62,000 nt of DNA from Phoronis australis (taxonomy: Eukaryota; Phoronida; Phoronidae). Made by a program: the position numbers and the translations under genes. Below, piece after piece: positions 16,391 through 28,179 of the stretch. Location: contig NMRA01000019.1 in assembly GCA_002633005.1 (NCBI GenBank), positions 941,942 through 1,003,941 on the forward strand, written 5' to 3'. Within the stretch, counting starts at the first letter, position 1. Each line of letters begins with the position of its first letter. The notes beneath the pieces are model-generated. The model was not told the DNA's origin, did no database searches, and saw only the letters and a list, made by a program, of their open reading frames with translations.

Positions 16391-16458
16391 CACAGGCGTC
16401 CTCAGCTTCTGATCGTCACCAATGTATTGGGGACGATCAGAAGCTGAGGACGCCTGTG
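16391..16458. mobile_element. 68-bp near-perfect palindromic MITE with 8-bp target duplication
   Basis: The arms begin CACAGGCGTCCTCAGC and end in the exact reverse complement. They pair for 27 bases without a mismatch, then continue through one mismatch into CCAAT-GT-ATTGG, so almost the whole element is one hairpin. It is flanked by GTGAAATC on both sides (16383-16390 and 16459-16466), a perfect 8-bp duplication as made by hAT-type transposases. The perfection of arms and duplication suggests a recent insertion. It lies directly beside a tRNA-like SINE head. Confidence 0.8.
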
Positions 16459-16466
16459 GTGAAATC

Positions 16467-16545
16467 AGGTGCAGTGGTAAAGCACGCGCGCTCTATCCGC
16501 CAGATCGTGAGTTCGAGTCTTTGATAAGGGCAGTTTTTCATGTAT
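16467..16545 (+). repeat. tRNA-derived SINE head or tRNA-like sequence
   Basis: Contains an A-box-like TGCAGTGGTAAAGCAC and a B-box-like GAGTTCGAGTC at the right spacing for an internal RNA polymerase III promoter. The arms do not fold into a full cloverleaf with a clear acceptor stem, so it is read as a SINE rather than a tRNA gene. Confidence 0.5.
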
Positions 16546-16639
16546 GACACGTTCTCCGTGTTTTTTTCTTTTTCTTTGCCTTTTTTCTTGGATAATACTT
16601 CAGGAATCAAGGAAAATGCTTGATTTTAAGAGGAAAAAA

Positions 16640-16795
16640 CAGACAAATTTTCCTGGGCGGGAGCGGGGCGACCTCCCCTCCCGACCTCCCCCCATTCGGT
16701 GCAATGCGCATCTAATCGTGCTGTGCACAAATGTTTTCAGACAAAATGTTGGGCCCCCCACTTGTGATATCCTGGATCTGCCACTGAATTTACAT
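16640..16795. mobile_element. hAT-like element end
   Basis: A GC-rich stretch with C tracts ends at CTGGATCTGCCACTG (about 16774-16788), the reverse of CAGTGGCAGATCCAG, which resembles common hAT-type terminal repeats. The partner end was not identified. Confidence 0.4.
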
Positions 16796-16799
16796 AAGT

Positions 16800-17600
16800 T
16801 GCTGCTTGAGTAATAGAAACAGATTAGTTCAATAACCCCAGGACTTCGCTAAGGACCTCGCCACAAAAGCAAGACTTCGCGAGATTACGCGATATATTGC
16901 GGTGTGTTTTAAATGAAAGCACGTGATTTTCTCGTCGCGAGACAGCTAACTGAACTCTACACTGATCTTACAGTCACGACATTGCGGGTTTAGTGGCTTC
17001 ATGACAAACAATTGTTCTTTAATTTACATGGTAAGCCAACACTAGCGTGCAATTATTTCTACATGAAACAGGATCAGCCAAAACTATAGGACTCTGGGTT
17101 GAGATACTGAGAACTCAATGTAGACAACGGTTGTTGTTAGCTTGTGACCCTCATGTTGTTTGTTTTGAAAAAATCCATTAGAGCATTAATTATATTAATT
17201 TATTTACCTGGTTATAGCAGCATGGTTCTGGCATGGACGTTGTCTGAACAAACGAGCCCCGAAAAACTCGGTGGTGTTGGTACTTTTGTGAGGCTTGATT
17301 TTTGTGTTTGGTATATCAGTTGTTGATAAATCATTTGGTGGTATTTTAATGTTGAAACTATTTGAGTCTCATTATTTTATTGTTAGTTGTCCCCGTAGGG
17401 TTCATCGTGGAGTATAGCTTTGATAACTACATGCTGATACTAATGTTAAGTATTCTTACGCTACCTGATGTTATTGTTGCCTGGCGGGAGGAGACCGATG
17501 AGGTCATGCATAATTGGAGCACATGGGGAGTTGGGCATGGAGTGTGACTGATCAAGTGAAACATAATCATAGTACTAGTCTGGCAACTTTCGTATAGAAA
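16800..17600. other. no assigned gene
   Basis: Two short plus-strand frames (17144-17326, 17362-17547) are hydrophobic, but have no recognised family or supporting splice sites. Confidence 0.35.
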
Positions 17601-17603
17601 TTC

Positions 17604-17740
17604 ATGGGCGGCGCAGCACTGAAAAAAGTGGGGGCTAAAGCCCCCCCAGGTCCCCTGTGGTGCACTGCCCATAGACCATGGGCGGTGCAGCCCTGAAAAA
17701 AGTGTGTGTGGGGGGGTGGCTATAGCCCCCTCCCAGCCCC
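17604..17740. mobile_element. two GC-rich MITE-like units
   Basis: Two adjacent units begin ATGGGCGGYGCAGC and carry CTGAAAAAAGTG followed by G and C tracts (17604 and 17680). A reverse-orientation relative occurs at about 26483-26519. They look like degraded miniature elements; boundaries are uncertain. Confidence 0.45.
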
Positions 17741-18184
17741 CTTTAGACCTAATTCACGCCGACAGGAGACGCGTTCTAAAACGAGGCTCTGTTGGCTTAT
17801 CGTCATAGTTGTATTCCGCGTTGTTCGAACGCATAGAAAAATACGGTCATTCAACTGTGTGTTTTGCAATTTCTAAATACGTTGAGATTCGGAAGCGTTG
17901 GGTCGTTGCCATACGCCGCAACGAAGGAAAATATGTACGTGTAAAATTTATAAATGTTTGCGAAAAGTTAGATCATATTTTGTCGCATCTCGGCTCAGTG
18001 CCGCCGGAGCATCGTACCAACGACCGGAGAATCTTCGGCCAGCCAGGCTGTGTTTAATGACTACGGGTTGAAACATGATGCATTTTTCTTTCGAAAAAGG
18101 ACAGGGCCCTCACTCCCCCAAATTTTTGGGGCCGAATATCGGCCCTATTCCCCTGTCAAAAATATTGAAAATCACGCGAAATTC

Positions 18185-18340
18185 AGGGCTGTAGTGGGGA
18201 GTAGGCGCACGTACGCGCAACCAAACACCTTTTGGCATTTGAACGTAGCGCCTACTCACCGTAAGTTACGTTAAGTGCTTAAGGCGATACGGTGAGCTTT
18301 GGGCGCCTACTTACCTCTAATTTTACCACTACAGCACTAT
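18185..18340. mobile_element. 156-bp MITE with 9-bp target duplication
   Basis: Flanked by GCGAAATTC on both sides (18176-18184 and 18341-18349). The matching place in copy 2 (40778-40786, reverse) has a single GCGAAATTC and no insert, so the empty site is visible. Both ends contain CTGTAGTGG in inverted orientation with GTAGGCGC inside. A 9-bp duplication is typical of Mutator-like elements. Confidence 0.7.
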
Positions 18341-19036
18341 GCGAAATTCCCCTCACGATCTGCCTAAAAATTCCCCTGGTGATTTCTATCCGAAGTTCAA
18401 ATCACCATACAAGTGACAATTTGAAAGACCACAAAATGCTACTTGAAACAGAGGCTATGAGAGCTTGTAACAGGGTGGGGGCGCTATTGATGGTGACCGA
18501 GAGGTAGATTTTCTCCTCACATGGCGAAAAAAATCCCCTCTCAGAAGGCACAGGCACGTTTCTCCTCGGATGAACGAAGCTCCTAAAGAAAAATGATAAC
18601 TATGCTTGCTCTGTCCAGTTAACTGAAATTGAGCTCTAAAATCACGTTATGCTTTGGACAAACGAATCAAGTGTTTTAATTTTAAAGTTCAACTTGGTCC
18701 AGATTGATATTTTAAACCTAAGACCTAAAATAGACTCACTAGGGGATGTAAGAATTATTAAAACCAAGAAAGCAGAATTGATGGTCAAATAATTTTCATT
18801 TTCAATAACGAGCCTGGTCTTTTATTTTAGTAAAAATATATATTAAATAACATCATTTTTTCTTTCAGATCTATGACAAATCAACTGTTGGTTCCAGAAC
18901 CTAGGCTACGCTTGATTTTAATATTCTTGATCAACAAATTAAACCAGATGTGACTAATTGCACATGAGAGCAAAATGCTATGAGCCACCACTGTCGAACA
19001 TATCTTCAACTCGTCAACAATACGAGCAGATGACCT

Positions 19037-19286
19037 GGGGCCCGTTCCAAGAAACTGACTTAAGTTCCTTTTTGACTTAAGTCTAAGATTTGTCTTAACT
19101 TCCAATCTTTGAAACTTCCACATCCGGTAAGTTTGTCAAAATTAAGACAAAGCTTATGTCAAACACTTAACTTAAGCTTAAGATCTCTCCCTTGAAATGA
19201 ATTTGAGACAAATTTAACTTTTATTTTAAAATTTAGTTAAATTTAAGAATTGTCTTAGCTAAGTCAGTTTTGTTGGAACGGGCCCC
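19037..19286. mobile_element. 250-bp MITE with GGGGCCCGTTCCAA inverted ends
   Basis: The 14-base ends are perfect inverted repeats, and similarity continues into ACTGACTTA on both sides. Copy 2 of the surrounding repeat lacks the element near 39616-39634, so this is an insertion. The flank has at most one extra base over the empty site, so no clear target duplication is seen. A diverged relative lies at 36690-36920. Confidence 0.7.
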
Positions 19287-19600
19287 AGGTTCGTGGACAA
19301 TTTACAAGAAAAAATGTAAGTCTGCATTCACCATAATTATACCTAATCCGTAACACTACGTCGCCGCCATTTGGTCATATTTACTTTTTATATTTCGAAC
19401 CTAGTTTTCCAAAAAAATATTCTTCATCAGACAACTCTTTGGTACATTGACTTCTTCTCTAATGAATTTTTCTACGTCTCTGTGTAATTAAAATTATCGA
19501 CACATTTTTAAGATTTAATATCCAGGGTAGACTCGAAAGACCAGCCATTTAACTCATGCAATGTCAACTTCCGCTTTGTTTAGGTGGCACTGAACAGTTA

Positions 19601-20229
19601 GACTGCGGCCGCGGCCAATTTGCAGTGCCAAAATATTAAAATCTAGGGGTAGGCTAGGCTTGGGGGCAATTTTAGTTAGGTATTGTATGTAGGCCAAGTG
19701 AATTTGGTTTGTTTGCATTTGTGAACATGCTGAGAATTAAAAAAGGCCACTTTCTTGGCTGTAGTTGCACTCTTCTTCAAGATGGTGTCCCCCTGTTGCA
19801 GTTGTACATTGCTGTGTAGCAACTGAGAAATTGGCAGCGATTTCAGGTAGCCCTCAAATAAGCCTGATTTGCAAAAAATCTAGTTGGTTGACAGTACTTT
19901 TGGACCACATTTTTGGAATCGGTAGGAAATTTTCTTTCGGAATCTTATGTTGGCTTTAGTCGAGCATCGGCATGGAAGTGGTGGTTTTGGGGTGAAAAGT
20001 GCCGATTTTGCATTTTTTGTCCTTATTTTTCTTAGTCTAGCTTGGTTTCCACTGGGAGTGAAAGGGTCAAAAATACAAGAGAGAACAAAGTTTCTGTGCT
20101 CATCTGTAGGGCTTGTGATGTGAAATGACTCGAAACTTTTCTTTATTTGCATGCAGTTTTTCGCTTTGGATATCAATGTCCGCCACGTGAATTAGGTCTA
20201 TGGTGCGCGCCCATGAGAATCCAAGTTGT
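19601..20229. other. no recognisable gene
   Basis: No exon-like or repeat structure that I could assign. Confidence 0.4.
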
Positions 20230-20740
20230 GTGCGGTCATCAGAAGATGGCAAACGATAACTTCACCTCCATATTAGTCACTGAGAATGGAATGTGGTTCA
20301 TTATTTCGGCGTTTGACATACCTGTACACATAGATGGAGCTATCACGCTCCGTGAGTGCTTGGCCAAATTAGCAGGAAACACAACATATAGCGGCGATAT
20401 GAATATGAAGTTGTTTGAAAATTGCCAAATGTTTTTAACAACGAGTTTTGTGTCGAAAATGATCCGCCGTAAGTCACTCAACCGTGTCCAGTATAAAGCC
20501 CGTGACGTGTTGTTGGGGAATAACATTGAATGATGCGGGTTAGGTGAGCCCCCAAAGGTACATCATAAGGGCAAAGGTCACCTGTTAACAGAATTTTTTG
20601 TTTTCACATTTATAAGTTGTCAATGAATACACTGATATTGCATTGTACGGCGTAGACTGATGTAGCATTGTCGTTTAGATCCTGCTATACATTGGCATAG
20701 TTAGGAGAATGCAAACACACCTTTAAACGGAGGTGAAACT
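20230..20740 (+). repeat. dispersed repeat D, copy 1, with open frame
   Basis: Homologous by eye to 22680-23060 and 38200-38560, both reversed. Shared landmarks are AACACAACATATAG, GAAAATTGCCAAATG, GTGTTGGGGAATA and a tail CATAGTTAGGAG. In this copy a plus-strand frame ending at 20533 reads FVSKMIRRKS; copy 2 keeps that peptide but ends at a nearer stop. No family is recognised, and it may be the relic of a mobile-element gene. Confidence 0.6.
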
Positions 20741-22679
20741 ATCTGCAATAGGAAACTTGCCAGGGCTTGGAATTTTCCTCCTTTAAGAGGGCTTCCTCTT
20801 TTTTGTTTGGTTTCGATTTTCTCTTATTTGAATTCAAATTTCCTCTTTTTTCGTTTCTTTTTTCATTATTTTGACTTTATTCATACCAAAACGTTTATTT
20901 CAGTTAAACTTTACAACACAAAAACATTTCTATCACACAAGCCTATTTATTAATAGAACGATACATCACCTGGAAAATTTACCCTCTTTTTGCCATTAGT
21001 CATTCCAAACCCTGGCGTGCGTTCAGTAACGCTAGGACCTACGCTAGGACCTAGAGAACGAAGAAATGGCCAAAGTGAACCACAATTAACGTGAAGACGC
21101 TACATTTTACACACATCAGAAACCGATGCTATAGCAAATACCCGGGAAAGGGTGTCTCATGTAGAGGTAATCATGTCAGTTTCAATGCATCCCATCAGCG
21201 AAACTAATATGCAATCTTCAGTAACCGGAATAGTGTTATCTTGTAGGTAAATGATTAAACATTGAATCACAGTGCTTGGATTGTTGTCAACTTGAATAAT
21301 TTCTTTTTAAATCACATTTTAAAACACGTTAAAATACGCCATCTTGAGGCTTGGGGACGAGGTCATGTCGGAAACCGTCAAGCTATAGTGGCCGTGGAAA
21401 AATATTCCCGATTTTCCTTTCTTAAAAGTACCGGATTGAAAGGTATCTACAGTTAAAGGGTTTCCGGATTCAAAATTAACCCGACGAACTTCCTAAACCC
21501 ACTCGCTCCGCATTCTCTTGTTTTTAATTGGTGTCAGGGAAGTAAAGCAGGCGACGAACGTACTTAACATCACGCATCCACGGATATTTGACAAGCTTAT
21601 CCAAACTTTCTCCCGTCGAAGCTGCAGCCCACAGCACAACAGTAATACTTCCTTGACATAAGAAGAACAAATAGAGTAATGCCGATGAGAAAAACTTATA
21701 AATATTACAACAAAGAACACGTAGAACTCCAATGACGCAAAAACGCCAGGCTACAAAATTAAAGTGCTTATTGAGAGTAAATAGTACATCGAGATTCGAA
21801 CGTCGCTGTGTTAAGTGTGACGGTCTAACTGTCCCCCATTTGGTATAGAATCCTTGCTGGTTTGTCAGACCAAAACGATACCTATCAGTCAGGCTCATCA
21901 GCTAAGCTGAAGCCCGTGGGATGAGGGCGCATCGTCGCTAAACTATGCAAATAAAGCGCGTAGTCTCCTTAGAAAGTAATTGTCCGCACTGATCCTATTT
22001 CAATTCATTCTTGTACGCCCCACGCTTCAAATTCATGGATTTACATTACACTCTATTGCAGCTGCTCTGATAAATAAGGCTTTTTTTGGTTTTGTTACAT
22101 ATTGCATCAGTTTGAATGTCATTTTGAGAACAGCAACGAAACCATTCAACGTGAAATTTGTGCACCGTTATTGCCCAAAGCAAACGGTGCGTGTTCCGAA
22201 TTTATGTGTAACTAAGTTTCATTTTACTTTAAGCGGCAATTACAATAAACGAATGTGTTCTGTCAAAAAAGTTTTGATTTACGCCACTTACCCGTGAAAT
22301 TGATCTTAAATTGTTTCTTAGTCAAGACAAGTGAGGTTTCTGTACTTCGAAGGAACTGGCATGTGATTATTTTTTAAGCTAGCTTATGAAATCTCAGGTC
22401 ACGCCGTGGCAGGAAATTTTATGACTTTCGTCTGAAACGATAACGAAACGTCAGTTATTTCAAAGCCCAGAGATCAGTTCTCAACTGATAAAAGCGGAAC
22501 AAAAAATAACTGTAAGGAGTCTAAACCAAAATATGGTATTTGACTGAGAACACGATGTATTGCCACTTTAAGCACACATCGTCTTTAGGTGTTTCTTCTT
22601 AAAAGTAGGTGTTCTACGAACAGCTTACAAGAAATTTAGACGAAACAAATTTTATTTACAACACTCATCAAGTCTCAGG
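20741..22679. other. no recognisable gene
   Basis: A 124-codon minus-strand frame (21524-21898) is hydrophobic but has no similarity or splice support. Otherwise nothing assignable. Confidence 0.4.
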
Positions 22680-23060
22680 AGCTCAAATTCATTAAAGATG
22701 TATTTGCGTGCTCCTAACTATGCTAACGCCACAAGAAATAAACGACAATGCTATTTGAACATCATCTACGCTAAGCAAAGTGCAGTTGCAGTCATTGACA
22801 ACTTGCAAATGTAAAAACAAAAAAATGACGTACATGTGGGGCTCACATAACCTACATTATGCAGTGTTATTCCCCAACACCTTGTCACGGTACTTACTAG
22901 ACACGGTTGCGTGATTTACGGCGGATCATTTTCGACACAAAACTCGTTCTTGAAAACATTTGGCAATTTTCAACGTACTTCATATTCACATGGTCGCTAT
23001 ATGTTGTGTTTCAAATTTGACCGAGCAATCACAGAGACAAGGAATTAGCGCGTAAGTTTA
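22680..23060 (-). repeat. dispersed repeat D, copy 2
   Basis: Reverse-orientation copy of the repeat at 20230-20740. The peptide TSFVSKMIRRKS is kept in frame, followed by a stop a few codons later. Confidence 0.6.
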
Positions 23061-23406
23061 GAACATGACAAAATACGTACACCACGCGCGATCATAACAG
23101 ACTCATTAACATCATATTTCTATAACGATACATGACACTGTAGCTATAGGGATATTAGCCCAACCACAATTGTTGAGGGAAACACTACACCATAGCCTTG
23201 AAAATGGCGTGTCGACGACATTTTAAGGTTGTGTTCCTCGGGAAAGGTCTCGTTAAATCTGCCGATGCTATAATAGTTCCCACGAGAAGTGTTCTCACAT
23301 TTTTACATGTGTCTCAAGAGGCATGGATATCAACTATTACTACAGGTATTTCCTATTTCAAATGAAAGCGTTCTAGACAGCGATACTTGGTGAAATTTTA
23401 TGATCA

Positions 23407-23407
23407 A

Positions 23408-23469
<62 letters not shown>

Positions 23470-23515
23470 AGTGATGGTGATGACGATGACGATAACGATG
23501 ATGATGATGATGACG
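23407..23515. repeat. ATG trinucleotide microsatellite
   Basis: About 20 perfect ATG units followed by an imperfect GATGGTGATGACGATGAC tail. It reads as poly-Met on plus and poly-His on minus; neither is taken as a protein. Confidence 0.9.
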
Positions 23516-23713
23516 AGATATAACAACACACCGCCAAATTTCATAAAGTTCTGGACAGGGAGCTATTGCGCCTCGGAACGGTAAATCAAGAAATGGCCGC
23601 CACAGCGACATCTTGTCTCCCACTTCAACCAAAAACGAAACTATAGGCCACCAAACATTGACTACACACTTATTGTATGCAAATTTTAAGCCAATTGGAC
23701 AAAACTGCGCTCT

Positions 23714-23950
23714 CTATCGTGCGTAAAAAGAGCGAAAAACATCAGAAACTTTATGACAGTGAAACAGAGTAGGAGCAAACATTTCGTAATGTGATAACAA
23801 AACTGTCTTCTTTATTCCATACATCCGGAGCTTTGCATTACAAATGCGTGGCTTTCCAAATCTATGGTGACTTTCGTGGTCAATCACAAGAATTTCGCTT
23901 TCAAGTCCATTAAGGCTTTCGTCCGGCTGACGGAATAACCAGATGATAAC
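23714..23950 (-). other. candidate terminal exon, unknown product
   Basis: After a TTTACAG acceptor a frame stays open for 78 codons to a TAG. The sequence is coding-like (LVIDHESHHRFGKPRIC) but matches no family I recognise. It might join the candidate exon at 24605-24751 by its alternative AA|GTAAAT donor, but the resulting phase would use a different, shorter frame here. Chance is a serious alternative. Confidence 0.2.
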
Positions 23951-24254
23951 CTGTAAATTTACAAAGCAGTATGTGTACTTCGAGTCCCTTTTTCAACTAC
24001 ATGTACTTCAGTATGAGTGTTGACTTCACACAACAGGATCATCATTCTACTTGAAGGGATAATATCGTTTTTGCGACCGAAAAATGCATTTTTGATATTA
24101 TATCTCATTTATACAATGTATACTTTTCAACGTTTTGACTTTTGATCAAAGTTATAAAATAATAATGTGAGTGGTGTTTTGTGACTTGATTTTAAATCAC
24201 TATTTCTCGACGATGTCTGCGAGACATTCGCTAAAATTAAGGCTGGTGACTTAA

Positions 24255-24335
24255 CCAGTAACATTTAGCTCAACCAGCAGAGCGTTTGGCTACGACGCGA
24301 GCAAGAGTCTCATCTTTGAGTCCGTGATAGGACTG
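24255..24335 (+). repeat. tRNA-like / SINE fragment
   Basis: Contains TAGCTCAACCAGCAGAGCGT, close to a tRNA A-box region, and a weak B-box about 40 bases on. It is degenerate and lacks a full cloverleaf. Confidence 0.35.
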
Positions 24336-24604
24336 GTCTCAGAACAAACATTCGTACCAATAATGTCACTGCAAGTCTTTCATTGTTAAATGTTTTTGTA
24401 ATTCTTACTCTGCAGAAAGGTATTATTTTGAAATACGTTTTTCTTGACTGGTGTGTTTTAAAAATCATTAGCACGTGTGTATAAGAATGCATTTAATTAA
24501 TTAACTGTTTTACGCCTTTTATGAAACGCAATCACTGACAGAATCAAGATTCTTCATGTCTGGATAGTCATTAAACATTAAACAATAGCGATCGCACAGT
24601 TCAT

Positions 24605-24751
24605 TTACTTGGGCCGCAAGCCGCAGTGACAACAAGCATGGCGGCACGGTCCCTTGTAACGTCTTACATTACTGAAGGCTGCGAAGTCGCACCACCTTTT
24701 CTCAGCCCTCAGCATATCCATTAACACCAGGACAGATGTATCGTCGAAGTC
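24605..24751 (-). other. candidate last exon of an unidentified gene
   Basis: A strong TTGTTTCAG acceptor is followed by 48 codons in phase 0 and a TAA. The end of the peptide is basic and cysteine-rich (KGPCRHACCHCGLRPK). Only one of three phases stays open, which supports coding, but I found no upstream exon with a matching phase. A possible short exon at 26681-26749 has good splice sites but the wrong phase. Confidence 0.25.
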
Positions 24752-25239
24752 CTGAAACAAGATATTAAGAACATCATGCTAGTATACATGAATTTATTTC
24801 AATCAAATAATCGATGCTGTTTTTTATTTGCGGATTAAAAACGTATGTACCATTCACTAGACCTATTTTAGTAAAAACCCGACTTTTAGGTTAGTAATGA
24901 ACATCAACTTCGAATTTAATTTCATTATCTACAACTCCTCTATTTTCAGAGAATGCCAAATCCAGCTTTATCCTACACAGCAGATATTAAAAACGATTTT
25001 CTCATCCTGTTCTCTGAAACAAAATGATGCTCTGTAACCCTTGACAACCCTCAAAAGTGTGGAGCAAATTTTGAAAACTGTTATGAAGTCTACTAAACAG
25101 GCAAGAGCGACAAGAACCATAATTTCCAATCTATTTTGTGTATTTAAAGGATCAATACTTCCATTACACTTTGAATTTTCTGATTGAGGGTAGACATCTT
25201 GATATTGCAGCTTGGAGATTCAAGAGGGGGCAATCAACA

Positions 25240-25680
25240 ATTTCTCAGGCTTTAAACTTGCCTGGACTTCAAACCAGCTGGCTGGACTGCAAAATCCAAT
25301 GGCCGGTGTTCTACTGACTTGGTGGTCGGACCTCAAACGCGTACCTCAAAAAAAAAACTGATTGGCCAAACCTATAACGGGTTGACCGGTGCTCAAATAC
25401 AATGGTCGAATAAATCAACGAGTTTTGAACAAAACAAACAAAAACTGGTACTAAAAATGAACACTAGATGTCACTTGAATCCTTCGAAACATTCAAAGCG
25501 AGCTGGTCTCTGAAGAAGTCCGGCCGTCGTGTTTAATCACCGGCCAACTGGTTATAGCACCGCCCATCTTGTTTTGGGTCCAGCTGACTAGTTTTTTGAC
25601 TGACTGAGGTCATCGCATTTTGAAGTCCGGACAGCGCGATTGATTACCGGGCCAGTGGTTTTGAAGACCAATTGCTGATT
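25240..25680. repeat. degenerate tandem array with GGCC-(A/G)-TGG-like core
   Basis: Blocks such as CCAATGGCCGGTG, GATTGGCCAAACC, CACCGGCCAACTGG and CCGGGCCAGTGG recur every 40-100 bases, often beside GACTTCAAAC or TTTTGAAGTCC. It looks like an old, decayed satellite. Confidence 0.4.
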
Positions 25681-28179
25681 CCCCCTCCCCCCTGTTGAGC
25701 GTGTCATGATCACATCTTCGCTACTGAAAACAACGCGTGATTGGTTTGTGTCTCGCATGGGTATGAGTGCGGCAAAACCACCATTTCCAGAGATGAAAAA
25801 GTAAATTTATATGAATGCACAAAATATTGATGCAGCTCACTTACCTCTATAACATTGGTCTTGTTAACCTAAATCAATTTTTGTGAAGGAAGGCGGATGC
25901 ATAGCTTCTTTAAAGTGGTCTGTCTTCCGTCCAAGAAACTGACCTTTCATTTAAGCCACTAAGCATTGCAAAAATGGTCTCTCTTTATTTAGATAAGAAG
26001 AGAGTTTTGTTCTGCAAGGAACTGACAGTTCTTTAGCGCTCAAGACCATGTCAGGCGCATAAAATGACACGCCGTGACAGGCATCAGCGAGCTGTCTGTT
26101 CCGGCTTTCCATGCACTGAAATCAAAGACCAAAGAAATTTGAGGCCAATGTCACAGCAGTCAATGGTTTAAACCAAAAGCTGCCTCTGTGACGGCCTCAT
26201 GGATTTACAGACTGATTATAAACCAACGCGGTGAAACAACAAAGAATGCAATTTTATTTAAACGAATGTTGATAAAATGTTACATAAGAACGTCTCGTAT
26301 CCATTGTTACATACCTCTGAACGTCAGCTGTTTTGCTTCACGTCCTCTGACCCTCATTACTATTTTTTTTCCAAAATCAGAGTGTTGCAAGACCAAAAAC
26401 AGCACCTCTGCGGAGTGTCTTGTCCGTTGAGGCCAGTTGTTGAGGGTTTAGTGTTCAAACGTCCCATGCGTTTGCTGCTATAGCCCCCACTTATTTCAGT
26501 GCACTGAGCGCCGCCCATGTGTCGACTCCCTGATTCTTTAAGTGAGACAGACTATGATCGAGACGACACGAAGGTAGCCATCGTGCTCGTCATCGACTCT
26601 ACAGAATTCTAATCACACTCGCTCTCGCGCGGAAATCACAAGACAAGATCACTTGGAACAGTTCCTTAAGTGAAACTTACGTAACTCCATACAGATGTTT
26701 CCCACTGTCAGTAATCGGGTCGTAATTTTGAACTGAATGATGCACTGATCTAGGAGAAGAAAAAAAGTGGTTTGACGTGAGTGCATCGATGAAAGAATCA
26801 CATATCTCACCCTGAACAAGAGAGGTGGGCACATCGAGTATTGTCGATGATTTTCTGTCATTTGACTCATTCCCGACAATCGTCAACAGATGTCGCGTAG
26901 GCGTAATGAAGTCATCATTGGCTGACGACGAGACGTTACCAATTTGAAACTTCCAAGTTGGCACACCAACCCTGAGTTTGATAACGGTTCATTGGATGAA
27001 CACTGGGGAAAGGTCATGTGACATGTTGAAGCCGGTTTACACCAGAACACCGTGAAAACGTGCCAAAAACCATATTTCTCACATCACGTGGAATGTGTTA
27101 GGACACGACTTGTTAATAACACGAGTACATATTTTTTGACACTACATGGGCGAATTGCAAAGAAGTGCAATGTAGAAATCCATACGCCTTAGGCCTACAT
27201 TTTATCGTCTGCAAAACAAGTGGCAAACACGCTCTAACCAAACAATGCCATAACTCCGAGAAGGTAACAAGGTTATGATTGGCAAATCGAGTATCTCAAC
27301 TGTACGTACTCCCAGTCGGAAGGACATGCAAACAACTTCTTAAATGGACCCATCTTCGGCGGCGAATTTCATATCTATGTTCAAACGGAGACAAACTCCA
27401 ACTCCAGAAATGCGATGAGACTGTCTAGGTGTGCTGTCTCAAGCGCGAGGAAGCCTTGCTGACTGTGTTATTTATAAACATTTACATCTTCAAAGGCTAT
27501 TTATTAGATTCTAACTTGGCCATTTGTTACAAAAGTTGAATGCAATTTACGATTTTTAAGTTTAAAATAAAACTGTTAACAAAACCGTACCGAGTTTACT
27601 TCACGTTGTGCAAGCGTGTTTTTACAAAAGGTGCGTCACGTGGTTAAAAGTTTTAGAAACTTCGACTTTTTCGGCAAAAAAGATCGTTTTTAGGGTTTAT
27701 GTGGGAACACAAATCCTACACTCGTCTCAGGTTGATGACAAGGGCAAAACCTCTCCGAAATTTCGTCAAAATTCCGAGGCTTGCCGATTCTCTACTGTTT
27801 GCTCGCGTGCCGGTATAATATGGCAAATGCAGGCCGAATACATTTACATATGTGAAAGAATTGAATCAAACAGTGTGCTATCCTTAGACAAAAGTATGAT
27901 CTCAACTAAGAGTAGCCGAACGTTGTTTGGAATTGAGCAATACTACAGCTGTATGATCATAATGAGAGAGGTGGTTTTGCGGCAAATTCAAGTGATGGAG
28001 TAATCCAAAGGTTGATCGTACAGGCAAAAACTTTTGAAAAGCGACTGGGAGTCAGAGTATTATTAGATAATTAAGTACCAAATTTGTGAAATCGTTTCAA
28101 AGAATTTTCATTTTGTACCAAGAATATGACACGTGACAAAGGACGATATAAATTTCACGATTATTGAATTTCATAGCAA
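25681..28179. other. no confirmed gene
   Basis: A 95-codon minus-strand frame at 26677-26964 contains a strong internal acceptor (TTTCTTCTCCTAG at 26751) and a GTAAGT donor (26680), so a 69-base exon at 26681-26749 is conceivable. Nothing links it to a family. The rest is AT-rich. Confidence 0.3.

Larger units (their letters stand above)
17750..19600 (-). repeat. THAP-fragment repeat, copy 1 (inverted relative to copy 2)
   Basis: Aligns by eye, in reverse, with 39290-41215 in the same internal order, apart from two insertions here and one in copy 2. Near 17850-17970 the plus strand encodes EIRKRWVVAIRRNEGKY and then VRVKFINVCE, which resembles the middle of a THAP DNA-binding domain (the RKKW..AIRRD core). 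A second frame at 18881-19123 (minus) reads STVVAHSILLSCAIS and is shared with copy 2. THAP domains occur in P-element-type transposases and host THAP proteins, so this may be remains of such an element. The zinc-ligand pattern is incomplete. Confidence 0.6.

Noticed and set aside
21524-21898. 124-codon hydrophobic minus-strand frame
   Set aside because: No recognised family, no promoter or splice support.
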